DNA from: Gammaproteobacteria bacterium
Lineage (GTDB): Bacteria; Pseudomonadota; Gammaproteobacteria; Pseudomonadales; Oleiphilaceae
Assembly (NCBI GenBank): GCA_002747055.1
Contig: PDSQ01000011.1
Location: forward strand, 1-50,633
DNA: 50,633 nt
Reading direction: 5' to 3'
A program made the position numbers and the translations under genes. Below the pieces are notes generated by a model, which was not told the DNA's origin, did no database searches, and worked only from the letters and a program-made list of their open reading frames with translations. Positions 1 through 9,679 of this stretch are shown here, piece by piece; within the stretch, counting starts at the first letter, position 1; every line of letters begins with the position of its first letter.

Positions 1-838
1 TTCTTTTGGCGAGGTTTCCCGAAATCTTCACCAAAACCAGACACTGACGGCATTGTGTTTCTTTCAGGGCGATCCGGTATCCAGTATGTACATCGGCTTC
101 CTTGACAGTCTGAAAACGACGCTTGAACACTATGAAGAGATTGAAAAAGCACAATTGGAGAAAACGATATTCATTAAGGATGCTCTCATTGACGAGTATA
201 AGAAATACGACCATATTGCCAGCAGCAGCTCAAATCTTGCTCATATTTCTGAAAAGGCAGCTCAAAATGACGCTTATGCCAGCAGTGTCAAAGAAGGTGT
301 TGAAACATTTGAGGAATCCATGAGCAACCTGAAAGCGTTGTCGATACATTTGACCGATTCTGTTGAAACCATACGGGAAAGCACTTCACAAGTCTCCGCT
401 GTCTTGCAAAAGATATACGATATATCTGATAAAACCAATCTGTTGGCCTTGAACGCCAGCATAGAAGCAGCTCGGGCCGGAGACGCAGGAAGAGGCTTTG
501 CCGTGGTCGCCGACGAGGTTAGAACGCTGGCGAATGATGTGAAATCCAGCCTAAACGAAATCAACACGACCTTTTCGTCTATGGACAAGATAGTTAGTAC
601 CATCGAAGACTCGTCAGACAAAGTACTTAACTCCACCAAGAGCAATGACGACACACTAAAGAATCTAAGTCAATCTATTGCTCTAATGGAAACAGAGTCT
701 AAAAAAACGGTACACATAGCGAAAACAATCCAGGAGGAGGTTAAACAGAATCAGAACGAGCTAAATCAAATACGGGAAAACATCGCACTCACCCAGTCTG
801 TCAACGATTCCCTGTTAGAAACAGGCAAGCATCAATAA
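1..838 (+). CDS. Methyl-accepting chemotaxis protein, 3' part
   Basis: The reading frame is open from base 2 to the TAA at 836-838, so the 5' end lies outside the window and the TTG at 53 is probably internal. The middle holds the conserved MCP signalling hairpin tip ([20 protein letters not shown], about nt 455-515), flanked by long heptad-like helices. This is the cytoplasmic part that docks CheA and CheW. No membrane segment or sensory domain is visible in the part present. The C-terminus ends soon after the descending helix, without an obvious CheR-docking pentapeptide. Family assignment is firm; the signal sensed is unknown. Confidence 0.9.
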   Translation, partial: SFGEVSRNLHQNQTLTALCFFQGDPVSSMYIGFLDSLKTTLEHYEEIEKAQLEKTIFIKDALIDEYKKYDHIASSSSNLAHISEKAAQNDAYASSVKEGVETFEESMSNLKALSIHLTDSVETIRESTSQVSAVLQKIYDISDKTNLLALNASIEAARAGDAGRGFAVVADEVRTLANDVKSSLNEINTTFSSMDKIVSTIEDSSDKVLNSTKSNDDTLKNLSQSIALMETESKKTVHIAKTIQEEVKQNQNELNQIRENIALTQSVNDSLLETGKHQ

Positions 839-1572
839 CAGATCCGGTTGCCCCTTCGCCGTTTTTTAGAGGCACTACTTTCGAGGGGTTGTGGCATGGA
901 ACCATCTCTAACAAGTGTGCCTCAGTATAATTGAGGCAAGTTAAGTTGGCCCAGCGGCGCTTAACGGAAAAACACGGGTAAAAACCCTTGCAAAACAATG
1001 ATCAAACGCATTCCTTCCACAGAAATTGTGGATAACTTTGGGGATAGAAGATGGGAAACCGGTCAAAGCCCGCTAGTTATCTGGGCTGAGGTTAACTTGA
1101 TCCTTTTTTGAACTTGAAATAATATTTTTATATATTTCAAAAAGTTACATATTTATAAGTTGTCATCATACTATTTCTGCCGAGTCGGTCACACAATTGT
1201 CAAACACTGCCCGCAGCTTGTGCATATTTTTTCTTGTCAATAGCTTGGAAACGTTTCTTTTACATTTTATTCGGTTTACAACTGGCCATTTTTAGCGCAA
1301 GCAAGAATAAAGATAACACTTTCACATATTTTATTACAAAGATTCGTTCATATTTACATACAGTTACATTTAAGGCCATTTACAATTCAGGTTCACTTGA
1401 CTTGGACACCTCGAAAACAAAAAAAAGACAAAACCGTCACCTGAAGTTGTGACAAATCAAATCCGCTATGCTATTTCCTATAAAAAACACTTTGCCACCA
1501 AGCCGAATGGCAAGCTGATTACCACTCCTTCTGATTGACTGGATAACTTGAATTATTTAACCCGAGGCATAG
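839..1572. other. Gene-free AT-rich interval
   Basis: This 734-base stretch between the chemoreceptor and the LysR gene shows no ORF with a believable ribosome binding site. It turns AT-rich from about 1090. The one open frame of note (1234-1452) starts at TTG without a Shine-Dalgarno and has low-complexity composition, so I do not call it. The last 100 bases presumably hold the promoter of the LysR gene. Confidence 0.5.
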
Positions 1573-2502
1573 ATGGATCTTCACCGTGTAGATTTAAACC
1601 AACTTGTTCATTTGGATGTATTACTTCGAGAACAAAACGTAACCAAGGCATCGACTCACCTGGGGATTACCCAATCCGCAATGAGCAATAGCCTCAAACG
1701 ACTAAGATCGCTTTTTAACGATCCCTTGCTGGTTAGAACGAGTGAAGGAATGACACCCACAGAATTTGCACTGGAAATTCGCCCTGCGATTCGCAACATA
1801 CTCGGAAACATTGAACAGATAATTCTGCCAGATAAATCTTTCGACCCAAAAAGTGACCGCGTTTTCCGTATTATGGCCAGCGACTATGCTGAATCGACGT
1901 TAATTCCCCAACTTTTAAGTCAGGTTAGACAAGAAGCGCCCAACATCACTTTGGACGTACTCACCCCCAGTGACGTGTCGTTTGAGGATGTCGAACAAGG
2001 ACGCGTCGATATGGCGATCAACCGTTTTGACACGATTCCCCAATCATTTCACCAGAGAATCATCTGGACAGACACATTTTCCTGTGTAATGAACAGCAAT
2101 AATCCACTTGTTGATAAGTTCACACTTGCGTCTTATCTGAAAGCAAATCACATTTGGGTCAGTAAAACCGGGTTTGGCATCGGTGTAGGCGTTAACCCGG
2201 AAGATGTTCAGCATCTAGGATGGGTAGACGAGGCGCTGATGAAGATCGGGAAAAAACGGAAAATCAGCGTCTTTACCCGACACTATCAGATTGCGATGCT
2301 ATTGGCTCAGCAACCCGATTTGATCGTGACACTACCCAGCCGGGCAACCCGACTAAAAGTTAACAACCCCCATCTCGTCATTAAAGATCCTCCGTTTGAA
2401 ATACCTCCTTTTGAACTAAAAATGGCATGGAGTCCATTATTACATCACAATGCGGGGCATCAATGGTTAAGAAAGGCAATATTCAAAATCGCGACCGGAT
2501 AG
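1573..2502 (+). CDS. LysR-family transcriptional regulator (NodD/SyrM-like)
   Basis: A 309-aa protein of standard LysR length. Residues about 5-65 form the winged helix-turn-helix: VTKASTHLGITQSAMSNSLK is the classic LysR recognition helix region, followed by FNDPLLVR. Residues about 90-300 match the two-lobed effector domain, with the RIMASDYAE strand typical of NodD/SyrM/PnbR-type members. A GAGG lies 6 bases before the ATG. LysR proteins often control a divergent gene, but none is nearby; the next gene, a lipoprotein, runs in the same direction after 137 bases. The effector cannot be inferred. Confidence 0.92.
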   Translation: MDLHRVDLNQLVHLDVLLREQNVTKASTHLGITQSAMSNSLKRLRSLFNDPLLVRTSEGMTPTEFALEIRPAIRNILGNIEQIILPDKSFDPKSDRVFRIMASDYAESTLIPQLLSQVRQEAPNITLDVLTPSDVSFEDVEQGRVDMAINRFDTIPQSFHQRIIWTDTFSCVMNSNNPLVDKFTLASYLKANHIWVSKTGFGIGVGVNPEDVQHLGWVDEALMKIGKKRKISVFTRHYQIAMLLAQQPDLIVTLPSRATRLKVNNPHLVIKDPPFEIPPFELKMAWSPLLHHNAGHQWLRKAIFKIATG

Positions 2503-2522
2503 CCTATACCGATCGGTACAGG
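2503..2522. repeat. 20-bp near-perfect palindrome after the LysR gene
   Basis: CCTATACCGATCGGTACAGG begins at the base after the LysR stop codon. It is self-complementary except for one mismatched pair (A/C). No U-tract follows, so it is not a canonical intrinsic terminator. It may act as an mRNA 3'-end hairpin or as a protein-binding site. Confidence 0.5.
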
Positions 2523-2639
2523 CTCATCACTTTCCGTTGACCAACAGAGGATTCGATTTTCAGAATAAAGCCAATTTGCATTATACTTTCAGTATTCATC
2601 ATAAAGTGATTTGAATCATTCAAACCAAGGTAGCCCAAT

Positions 2640-4808
2640 ATGCAAGCGCTCTTATATCGTTTTCAGAGAAAAACGTTGTATTCATTTTTTATAACTGTTG
2701 GATCTGTCTTGCTCGTGGCCTGCAATAACGGTAGTTCCGATGCCAACAAAACTGACCAGAACACACCAATCACCGACGCAACGCAAAGCATTAAACTGGT
2801 GCCGGGACAGTCAGCGGCATTCCTGGAATCCTACTTGAAGGGAAGCCTGAGACAGAATATCGCAAACTCGATTCACCGAGCGCCTGGCACTGACGCAAAA
2901 GATAATGCCGGAGGAGGGGTACCAGAAACTGAAGACGCCGGGTTGGCAACCAATGACGAGTTTACCGAGACCAATACTCAAGTGCTCGGTGTAGATGAGT
3001 CAGACCTGGTGAAATATGATGGACAGCACCTTTACATTGCCGTAAACAAGCAGAGATATCACACCCGTGAAGCCGCAGGCACGATTTCAATAGAAGCGGC
3101 AGCGACTAAAGATAGCCTGGTTCAAGAACCCACCGAGGAAGTCTCCGCAGAAATCAGAATAATGGAGACCAGCGAAGGTGATATGCCCAGCGCAACCGAG
3201 ATTGCCCGTATCAAGTTAGACGAAAAATACGGAAACATCTCGGGTCTGTATCTGCACAATTCTCAGCTTGCCGTGCTAGGTAACAGCGACAGTTTCAATT
3301 GGAATACCTGGTATCGTTACGATTATTGGAGCGATAGTAAAACATTTATCTCTCTGATGGATGTCGCCGACCCCGCCAGAGCAAGCACAATCTGGTCACT
3401 CGAAATCGAAGGCAGCATTATCGACAGCCGACGCATCGATAACACCCTGTATCTCGTTACCCGCTACGTACCGAACCTGGCCGCCATTGATTGGTATGTC
3501 ACCAATGACGAAGAGATAGCGAAAAACAATCAGGCAATAGAAAAACTTAGCCTGGACGACTTACTACCTAAAACCATCGGCCAGAACGGCGACACCGTCA
3601 ACCTGGTTTCTGCCGATAACTGCTACGTGCCAGAGTCCGCTGCCAAAGGCTATGCCGCGCCGGCATTGGTGACATTATCAGCGATAGACCTGAACGATCC
3701 AGATTCGATGACATCAGTTTGCGTTGCAGGCTACAGCAGCGGTATATTTTCATCGACCGAGGCGCTTTACCTGTTCAATGATCAGTGGCATGACGGAACC
3801 GTCGTTCATAAATTCGCCTTTACCGATCAAGGCACTGTCTACAAAGGAAGCGGCACCATTCCCGGTTCGCTGGGTTGGCGTGCACCGTCTTTTCGCCTGA
3901 CCGAAAAAGACGGTGCATTGGTTGCTGTTTCAACCGTTTTTCCAGACGCGGGAATCGATTTGGTCGAACCCGTGCGACTTGACGATACCCCGGTTAGCAA
4001 AGACGACGGGCTTCCTTCCGAGTCATCGGCGACAGGCCCGGCGCATACGCTTACCGTATTGACCGAAGGAAGCGACAACGAGTTAGTGACCATCGCCAGC
4101 TTACCCAATGACAACCAACCCAAGGTCATCGGCAAGCCTGATGAAGATATTTATGCGGTTCGATTTACCGGCGATCGGGGCTATATTGTCACCTACCAAA
4201 AAACTGATCCACTTTATGTAGTTGACCTGAGCGATATAAGCAACCCGGTCATTTCAGGGGAATTACATATCGAAGGCTATTCCGACTATCTCCACCCGAT
4301 TGCCGGACAATACCTGATAGGGGTCGGCAAAGCATCGGTCATCGTGGACAATATGGCCTGGTATCAGGGAGTTCAAATTGGCTTGTTTGATATCAACGAC
4401 TTGACTTCTCCCCGCTTGGTCAGGCAAATCGAGATCGGCCGTCGAGGCACGGAAACCGACGTTTCCCGCGATCACAAAGCCTTTAGCTTACTGCCAGTCG
4501 ATACCACGGGCTACCGAATGGCGATTCCGATGCGAGTCCATGTCGGCGAGCAGAATCACCCTTCAGACTGGACAGACTGGGTATATGATGGCCTTCATCT
4601 GTTTGATATAGAACTAGAAGGTGGCTTGTCTATCGAAGAAGCGGGAAGCATTGTTGGATCCCGAGCTTCCAGCACCGACCCTTATGGTTCCTACACTGAA
4701 GTTCAGCGGGGTATTATTCATGGAGACGTGGTGCATTACGTTTACGGTGAAAGCGTACTCTCTGCAAATTGGAACAACCCGAAAGAAACCAGCACCGGAA
4801 CACAATAA
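2640..4808 (+). CDS. Beta-propeller domain lipoprotein
   Basis: A 722-aa secreted protein. A hydrophobic N-terminus ends in a lipobox (LVAC, Cys28), predicting a lipid-anchored envelope protein. The segment GVDESDLVKYDG (about residues 115-127), followed by repeated strands, and the later block GDRGYIVTYQKTDPLYVVDL (about 510-530) with EGYSDYLHP are hallmarks of the bacterial secreted beta-propeller family (Pfam Beta_propel). The family is widespread but has no established biochemical role; metal binding or protease-like functions have not been shown to my knowledge. An AAGG lies upstream of the ATG. It appears monocistronic. Confidence 0.85.
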   Translation: MQALLYRFQRKTLYSFFITVGSVLLVACNNGSSDANKTDQNTPITDATQSIKLVPGQSAAFLESYLKGSLRQNIANSIHRAPGTDAKDNAGGGVPETEDAGLATNDEFTETNTQVLGVDESDLVKYDGQHLYIAVNKQRYHTREAAGTISIEAAATKDSLVQEPTEEVSAEIRIMETSEGDMPSATEIARIKLDEKYGNISGLYLHNSQLAVLGNSDSFNWNTWYRYDYWSDSKTFISLMDVADPARASTIWSLEIEGSIIDSRRIDNTLYLVTRYVPNLAAIDWYVTNDEEIAKNNQAIEKLSLDDLLPKTIGQNGDTVNLVSADNCYVPESAAKGYAAPALVTLSAIDLNDPDSMTSVCVAGYSSGIFSSTEALYLFNDQWHDGTVVHKFAFTDQGTVYKGSGTIPGSLGWRAPSFRLTEKDGALVAVSTVFPDAGIDLVEPVRLDDTPVSKDDGLPSESSATGPAHTLTVLTEGSDNELVTIASLPNDNQPKVIGKPDEDIYAVRFTGDRGYIVTYQKTDPLYVVDLSDISNPVISGELHIEGYSDYLHPIAGQYLIGVGKASVIVDNMAWYQGVQIGLFDINDLTSPRLVRQIEIGRRGTETDVSRDHKAFSLLPVDTTGYRMAIPMRVHVGEQNHPSDWTDWVYDGLHLFDIELEGGLSIEEAGSIVGSRASSTDPYGSYTEVQRGIIHGDVVHYVYGESVLSANWNNPKETSTGTQ

Positions 4809-5055
4809 AGTCCTTATTTCAGCCATACCTCCGTAAGCGGTATCCAGAGATGTCCGCTCTAAGCCCAGCATAGACGGCTGGGCGCCGCCCTATTTATGCT
4901 CCTAACTTGACGCATTTCACTTTACTATCTCGGCATTACGCGTTTAAATCACGGCCCAGCCCTGTTCACCAAGACGCTGAAACCAGGGTTAAAACACGCC
5001 ACCGGTGGCATTGGCACTTATCTATTACCTAAACAACAGAAACAAAGAGGAATCC

Positions 5056-5745
5056 ATGACAGCACTTGTTCACTATCAAAGGGAAGCTGGAGTTGCAACC
5101 ATCAATCTGAGAAACGGCAAGGTCAATGCCATTTCACATGAGGTTATAGACGCCTTTCATGCCGCTCTGGATCAAGCGGAGGCAAAAGGCGAGATCGTCA
5201 TCATTACCGGACAAACGGGTATGTTCTGTGGTGGCTACGACTTGAAGACCATGCAAAAAAGTTTACCAGAAGCTCTCGCCCTGGTTAAGGCCGGCTCAAC
5301 CCTTTCGCGCAGGCTGCTGTCTTTCCCCACTCCGATTATTTCAGCTTGTGAAGGCCACGCTATCGCCAAGGGCGCATTTATTTTGCTGTCCTCCGACTAC
5401 CGTATCGGCGCGGCAGGCGACTTTAAAATAGGCTTGAACGAAGTAGCCATAGGAATAACTATGCATTATGCCGGATTGGTAATGGCCCGCAACCGTCTGG
5501 CAACGACGTTTTTTGGGCGAGCGGTAAATACAGCCGAAATATTCGACCCTGAAACGGCATTGAAAGCGGGTTTTCTGGATGAAATCACAGAACCACAAAA
5601 TGTATTGGCAGAAGCACATTCAATCGCCAGACAATACAAGACACTGGACATGAAAGCACATCATCGAACCAAACTGAAAGCACGGGAAGCCCTTCTTGTC
5701 GCACTTGACGATGCGATAGAAAAAGACGACAACGGCACACTGTAA
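5056..5745 (+). CDS. Crotonase-family enzyme (enoyl-CoA hydratase/isomerase)
   Basis: A 229-aa protein from ATG 5056, which has AGAGG 5-9 bases upstream; the in-frame TTG at 5005 has no such signal. The crotonase fold is clear: FCGGYDLK (about residue 56) and the region around HAIAKGAFILLSSDYRIG supply the two oxyanion-hole backbone amides that hold an acyl-CoA thioester. A glutamate in LNEVAIG sits where one of the hydratase catalytic acids is expected. At under 230 residues it is shorter than FadB-type hydratases and resembles the small stand-alone crotonases. Substrate is unknown, and no other beta-oxidation gene is adjacent. Confidence 0.88.
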   Translation: MTALVHYQREAGVATINLRNGKVNAISHEVIDAFHAALDQAEAKGEIVIITGQTGMFCGGYDLKTMQKSLPEALALVKAGSTLSRRLLSFPTPIISACEGHAIAKGAFILLSSDYRIGAAGDFKIGLNEVAIGITMHYAGLVMARNRLATTFFGRAVNTAEIFDPETALKAGFLDEITEPQNVLAEAHSIARQYKTLDMKAHHRTKLKAREALLVALDDAIEKDDNGTL

Positions 5746-5834
5746 GCGGCCATACCAGGTTTTTTTCGCGTGACCGTTACCAAGGAGCAAATCCGGAAGG
5801 TGTCATCACCTCGGCACAAGGCCGACAACCGGCT

Positions 5835-6302
5835 TTAATGTACATGTGAACCGGAACTCATCGCACCGTCGGAAATAGCGAACTGCGCGTTTACCTTGCC
5901 CTGGCGTTCAAAAACAAAATCAAACACGACCTTGTTACCTTTTACCAGGGGTTTGGTCAACCCCATCAGCATCAAATGGGTTCCAGCCGGGCCAAGCTCG
6001 ACCTGGCCCTTTGCCGGTATTGTAATCGATGCCGAATGTCCCATATGCATCATGCCGTCATCTGACATAGTGGTCGTATGCAAGACCACCCTCTCCGCTA
6101 TGTCGGAAGCAGCGGACAGCAACCGATCGGGATGACCTGAATTATTCCGAATGACCATATAGGCGACCGTCGTCCGTGATACAGAAGGAACCAGGCGCAC
6201 CCACCCGTCTTTTATCGTTATCGTTTCTTCGGCCAATACAAGATCAACATGAAAAAAACTCGACAAACAAACAAACAACCAGGCAAGCAAAGAAATTCGC
6301 AT
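5835..6302 (-). CDS. Periplasmic copper chaperone PCu(A)C family
   Basis: A 155-aa protein with a cleavable signal peptide (first about 24 residues, ending LVLAEE). The body carries the PCu(A)C copper-binding pattern: a histidine in VVLHTTTM, the methionines of DGMMHMGH, and the THLMLMGL segment near residue 110. Such proteins (DUF461) bind Cu(I) in the periplasm and pass it to the CuA site of cytochrome c oxidase, usually with Sco/SenC. The C-terminus has another His pair (SGSHVH). AGGATA precedes the ATG. The gene stands alone between convergent and divergent neighbours, with no oxidase gene in view. Confidence 0.88.
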   Translation of the reverse strand: MRISLLAWLFVCLSSFFHVDLVLAEETITIKDGWVRLVPSVSRTTVAYMVIRNNSGHPDRLLSAASDIAERVVLHTTTMSDDGMMHMGHSASITIPAKGQVELGPAGTHLMLMGLTKPLVKGNKVVFDFVFERQGKVNAQFAISDGAMSSGSHVH

Positions 6303-6612
6303 AGTTATCCTCGGCTCCTATTGAGACTCATAATGCCGCAGCCTACCAAACCTGAAGCTCGACATCAACCGAACCAGGTCGCCCAACCAGCCTGCTTATG
6401 TAAACTGACCGGTTCATTTGCCCCGATACCATCGTCAATCTCCCCGAAAACACTGTCTGACTATTGACTTGTGTCATCATAAAACCGAACATCGAAGATG
6501 ATTCAGGCGGGGATGGTCAGAGTGAAACAATGACTCCAGGGATGTGTTGCGTGCCAAACGGATAGACATGGTGTATCCTGCCATCCATATATAGTACAGG
6601 GGAGTAGTGTTC
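6303..6612. other. Divergent intergenic region
   Basis: This 310-base spacer lies between the minus-strand copper chaperone and the plus-strand hydrolase. It must hold both promoters. I could not identify convincing -35/-10 pairs or an operator, and the short ORFs crossing it lack ribosome binding sites. Confidence 0.4.
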
Positions 6613-7551
6613 ATGAAGGCGAGTCATGCCCGAAAGCTGATCAAAGGTATTACTCCGGCGTACACTGAAATGTTTTCCGGCAAGATTTATCAGGTGGGCA
6701 CAGGCGCTGTATCTGTTCGCAATCATAGCGGAAAAGCCGCGAATACGGTAATTGGTGTGCACGGTTTTCTGGAAAACCACTGTTATTTCACCCAAAGCTA
6801 TCAGGATCCAACGACCGAACTTATCCTGCTGACCTGCAGTAATTATCATATCCCGGTCAGTGGTCTCAATATTGAGAAACCCAAGTGGGAAGTGCCGATC
6901 AAGGCGCTTGAAGCAACGATTGAATACGACGCCGCGATACTCAATCAAGCGATGCTTAACCTGCCAACCACCCAGCACATCCGGATTCATGGCCACTCCC
7001 GAGGTGGCGCCGTCATCGTCGAGGCCATACGCCAACAACCAGAGTTGTACCAACATGCAGACATAGTGCTCGAGGCAGCGGTATTACCTCAAGGTCAACT
7101 TCATGCTCTGGTTCGAGCCTTGCTGGATCCTGTCAGCCACGGCATGTGGCCTTGGGTCGTCAGATTGGTAAACAGTTCGCCGTCGCCTTCGTATGGACAG
7201 ACATTTTTCGGTAAAATGAACCCAAGAAAGAAACAACTTCTAGCTAAACTCTTTGCCGCCACCAAAAACCACCTCACCATTGTGCGTAATATCGAAAACA
7301 TAATGGCCTGGATGGAAAAAAACCAGGTAGACGTTTATAAACACATTCACCACGGCACCTTTTTAATTCCCCAAGTGGATCGAATCCTGGATCGCACGGC
7401 AATGCTGGCGAGTGCCGAACAGAGCCCAACTAATGTGAGAATCGTGGAAACCGGGGCATCCAGCCACTTTGTTACCCTGGATAGCACAGAGTGGGTTCCA
7501 CCACTGACAAACCTACCCAAAACACCTTACAAGAGAACAGTCAACGCTTAG
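6613..7551 (+). CDS. Alpha/beta-hydrolase fold protein
   Basis: A 312-aa protein. ATG 6613 is preferred over GTG 6607 because AGGGGAG (6598-6604) is then 8 bases upstream. The nucleophile elbow GHSRGG (about residue 126) supplies a serine, VHGFLENH near residue 50 resembles the oxyanion strand, and ASSHFVTLD near residue 288 offers the catalytic histidine. There is no signal peptide, so it is probably cytoplasmic. The substrate is not deducible. A hairpin covers its stop codon, and a FFLEELY-motif gene follows after 40 bases, suggesting a two-gene operon. Confidence 0.75.
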   Translation: MKASHARKLIKGITPAYTEMFSGKIYQVGTGAVSVRNHSGKAANTVIGVHGFLENHCYFTQSYQDPTTELILLTCSNYHIPVSGLNIEKPKWEVPIKALEATIEYDAAILNQAMLNLPTTQHIRIHGHSRGGAVIVEAIRQQPELYQHADIVLEAAVLPQGQLHALVRALLDPVSHGMWPWVVRLVNSSPSPSYGQTFFGKMNPRKKQLLAKLFAATKNHLTIVRNIENIMAWMEKNQVDVYKHIHHGTFLIPQVDRILDRTAMLASAEQSPTNVRIVETGASSHFVTLDSTEWVPPLTNLPKTPYKRTVNA

Positions 7552-7559
7552 GCGTTGAC
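7540..7559 (+). repeat. Intercistronic hairpin with the stop codon in the loop
   Basis: GTCAACGC (7540-7547) and GCGTTGAC (7552-7559) form a perfect 8-bp stem. The loop TTAG contains the TAG stop codon of the hydrolase (7549-7551). No U-run follows, so it is not a standard terminator. It may modulate read-through transcription or mRNA stability between the two genes. Confidence 0.55.
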
Positions 7560-7591
7560 CTTAGGCGAGTTCATTTACTGTCGGGGAAACC

Positions 7592-8335
7592 ATGTACAAA
7601 AACAAGCTGCTGAACGCGCATATCAAATCTGAGTCTGCGGCGCGTCTGCAAAAACAATTGCTGGCTTATCATGACTTTCGTTATGTGTTCGCCCAATCGC
7701 CTTTATCTGAAGAGCTCGACAAACTGGCAAGCTGGCAAACCCATCGCCTCCGCAAAACGCATGAAGACATTTATCATGATCCACGTTATCGGGCCGGACT
7801 GGAATTTTTGTTTCAAGACCTTTATCAACCCAAACGTTTTTACCAGCGCGACAATGAAATAGACAGAATATTCCCCACCATGCTCAAAATTCTTCCAGAA
7901 CCCCTGCTCGACACCATTGCGTCTCTGATAGAACTTAACCATTTGACCCAAGAGCTTGACCTAAACCTCGCTGACACCTTGTTTAATCAATTTAGAGTCA
8001 ATGAGATAAACGAGCAAAACTATATTCAAGCCTACCCTATCAGCAGCGATAAACAAAAACGCCTTCATCAGATACAACTGATCGCCAATATCGGCGACGA
8101 CCTGGAACAATACACCAAAAGCAGGTTTCTGCTTTTCTCGCTGAAAGTAACCCGCAAACCCGCAGAAATAGCGGGATTGGCTTCCCTGCATCAGTTTCTG
8201 TCAAGAGGATTTGCAACCTTTAATGCGATGCCCGACGTACCTCAATTACTTGCGACCATAATCTCAAGAGAAACGCAGTTATTGAATCATATTTACGACC
8301 GGCAACTGGATGCTTTTAGCCTCAGATCAGCATAG
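7592..8335 (+). CDS. FFLEELY-motif family protein
   Basis: A 247-aa soluble, largely helical protein. The block LEFLFQDLYQPKRFYQRDNEID (about residues 70-91) matches, in degenerate form, the FFLEELY motif followed by a K/R-R-D pattern that defines this uncharacterised proteobacterial family. No signal peptide, membrane segment or catalytic motif is seen. It follows the alpha/beta hydrolase by 40 bases with a GGGG-AAACC spacer before ATG, so the two are probably co-transcribed. Function is unknown. Confidence 0.7.
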   Translation: MYKNKLLNAHIKSESAARLQKQLLAYHDFRYVFAQSPLSEELDKLASWQTHRLRKTHEDIYHDPRYRAGLEFLFQDLYQPKRFYQRDNEIDRIFPTMLKILPEPLLDTIASLIELNHLTQELDLNLADTLFNQFRVNEINEQNYIQAYPISSDKQKRLHQIQLIANIGDDLEQYTKSRFLLFSLKVTRKPAEIAGLASLHQFLSRGFATFNAMPDVPQLLATIISRETQLLNHIYDRQLDAFSLRSA

Positions 8336-8359
8336 ATTTCGCTTTGAATGAATTGACAG

Positions 8360-8641
8360 TCATGCAGTGTCAATCAAGCCATCGAGATGACTATGAATTT
8401 CCCGTTCCAGTTTTCCTTTGAGTGGGCGCAATAATATCCCCAACTGCAAATTAATATAAATGGTTTCGGGTTCAACCGTCATTTTCCCTTTCAGACCGAC
8501 TCGCGAAAAACTCAGGGTATCCCCTTGCCAGGCGTAATCGAGGTCAAATCGATCGGCCAGACTTTTGGCCAGTTTATCCGCTGTTTCAATTGCGTGCTCG
8601 TGATCTAGGGTATGGTGCCTCTGAATATCGATAACGGACAT
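8360..8641 (-). CDS. Polyhydroxyalkanoic acid system family protein
   Basis: A 93-aa protein with the sequence features of the small PHA-system family (PHA_gran_rgn): HTLDHEHAIETADKLAKSLADRF at the start, a central YAWQGDTLSF strand and a C-terminal KLEREIHSHLDGLI helix. In pseudomonads a homologue lies near PHA genes and ubiE. Here it is next to ubiE, but no PHA synthase, depolymerase or phasin gene is in the window. The family role in granule biology is inferred from neighbourhoods rather than proven. It is transcribed away from ubiE. Confidence 0.78.
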   Translation of the reverse strand: MSVIDIQRHHTLDHEHAIETADKLAKSLADRFDLDYAWQGDTLSFSRVGLKGKMTVEPETIYINLQLGILLRPLKGKLEREIHSHLDGLIDTA

Positions 8642-8824
8642 GGTTTATCTTCTTTTCCCTTTTCGTTTTTTTGAATTAGTGCAACTGGTAACTTGTTTCA
8701 GCCGCCGACGACTGTACGTCGATTGAATTGTTTTAGTAAAAGACAAGATTGCCAGAGATATGTAAAATATGCCAGAGCAGCGAATACCAGGCCATAGATT
8801 GAACAGCAAACAGGAATAAAGGAT

Positions 8825-9679
8825 ATGTCCGACCAGGCAAGTAAAAACCATAAAAGCGGTATTGAACCAAGCAATCGAGAGGGCCATCGAGAAGACAATC
8901 AACACAACCAGAACGCCACCCAAAGCACTGCTGCCGCCACCTCCACTACTCACTTTGGTTACAAAACTGTACCCGAACAGAAAAAAGTGGAACACGTCGC
9001 TAAAGTCTTCCATTCGGTAGCCGCCAAATATGACCTGATGAACGACCTTATGTCACTGGGTATACATAGACTATGGAAGCGATTCACTGTCGAAGTGAGC
9101 GGTGTCAGGCCGGGCAACCATGTTCTGGATATCGCCGGAGGAACCGGCGACCTCACGATGAAATTTTCCGATCTGGTCGGCGCAAACGGCCTGGTTGTGC
9201 TGGCAGATATCAATAGCTCGATGCTTAAAGTCGGACGGGACAAGTTACTTGACAGTGGCTACAGCAGCAATATCGAGATAGTACAGGCAAATGCGGAAGA
9301 ATTGCCGTTCCCCGATAACAGTTTCGAATGCATCAGTATCGCCTTTGGCCTGCGCAACGTCACCAATAAAGATAAAGCAATCGCTTCAATGACTCGATGT
9401 TTGAGACCCGGCGGCAAGCTGCTGATACTCGAATTCTCCAAACCAACAATGCCGCTACTCAGCAAGGCCTACGATATTTATTCTTTCACCGCACTCCCCG
9501 CCATGGGCAAACTGATTGCGGGTGACAGCGAGAGTTACCAATATCTGGCAGAATCGATTCGGATGCATCCGGATCAGGAAACGCTGAAATCCATGATGGA
9601 AAATGCCGGTCTGGTGAAATGCAAATATTACAATATGACGGGGGGTATCGTCGCCCTGCACTGCGGAGTAAAACCTTGA
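8825..9679 (+). CDS. ubiE: Ubiquinone/menaquinone C-methyltransferase UbiE
   Basis: A 284-aa SAM-dependent methyltransferase that C-methylates 2-methoxy-6-polyprenyl-1,4-benzoquinol (ubiquinone path) or demethylmenaquinone. The SAM motif [14 protein letters not shown] lies at residues about 101-114, with downstream [19 protein letters not shown] and [15 protein letters not shown], all typical UbiE. The first about 40 residues are a Ser/Asn/Gln/Thr-rich tail with no counterpart in E. coli UbiE (251 aa); homology begins near [10 protein letters not shown]. It heads the ubiE-ubiJ-ubiB-his-tat run, and its TGA overlaps the TTG start of ubiJ. Confidence 0.95.
   Translation: MSDQASKNHKSGIEPSNREGHREDNQHNQNATQSTAAATSTTHFGYKTVPEQKKVEHVAKVFHSVAAKYDLMNDLMSLGIHRLWKRFTVEVSGVRPGNHVLDIAGGTGDLTMKFSDLVGANGLVVLADINSSMLKVGRDKLLDSGYSSNIEIVQANAEELPFPDNSFECISIAFGLRNVTNKDKAIASMTRCLRPGGKLLILEFSKPTMPLLSKAYDIYSFTALPAMGKLIAGDSESYQYLAESIRMHPDQETLKSMMENAGLVKCKYYNMTGGIVALHCGVKP

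Noticed and set aside
274..654. 126-aa antisense ORF in the chemoreceptor
   Set aside because: It mirrors the conserved MCP signalling domain and is explained by codon structure on the other strand.
1234..1452. 72-aa open frame in the AT-rich gap
   Set aside because: It starts at TTG with no Shine-Dalgarno, has skewed composition and matches no family.
8645..9013. 122-aa minus-strand ORF overlapping the ubiE start
   Set aside because: About half of it is antisense to ubiE, which is certain. The rest is a hydrophobic shadow without a start signal.
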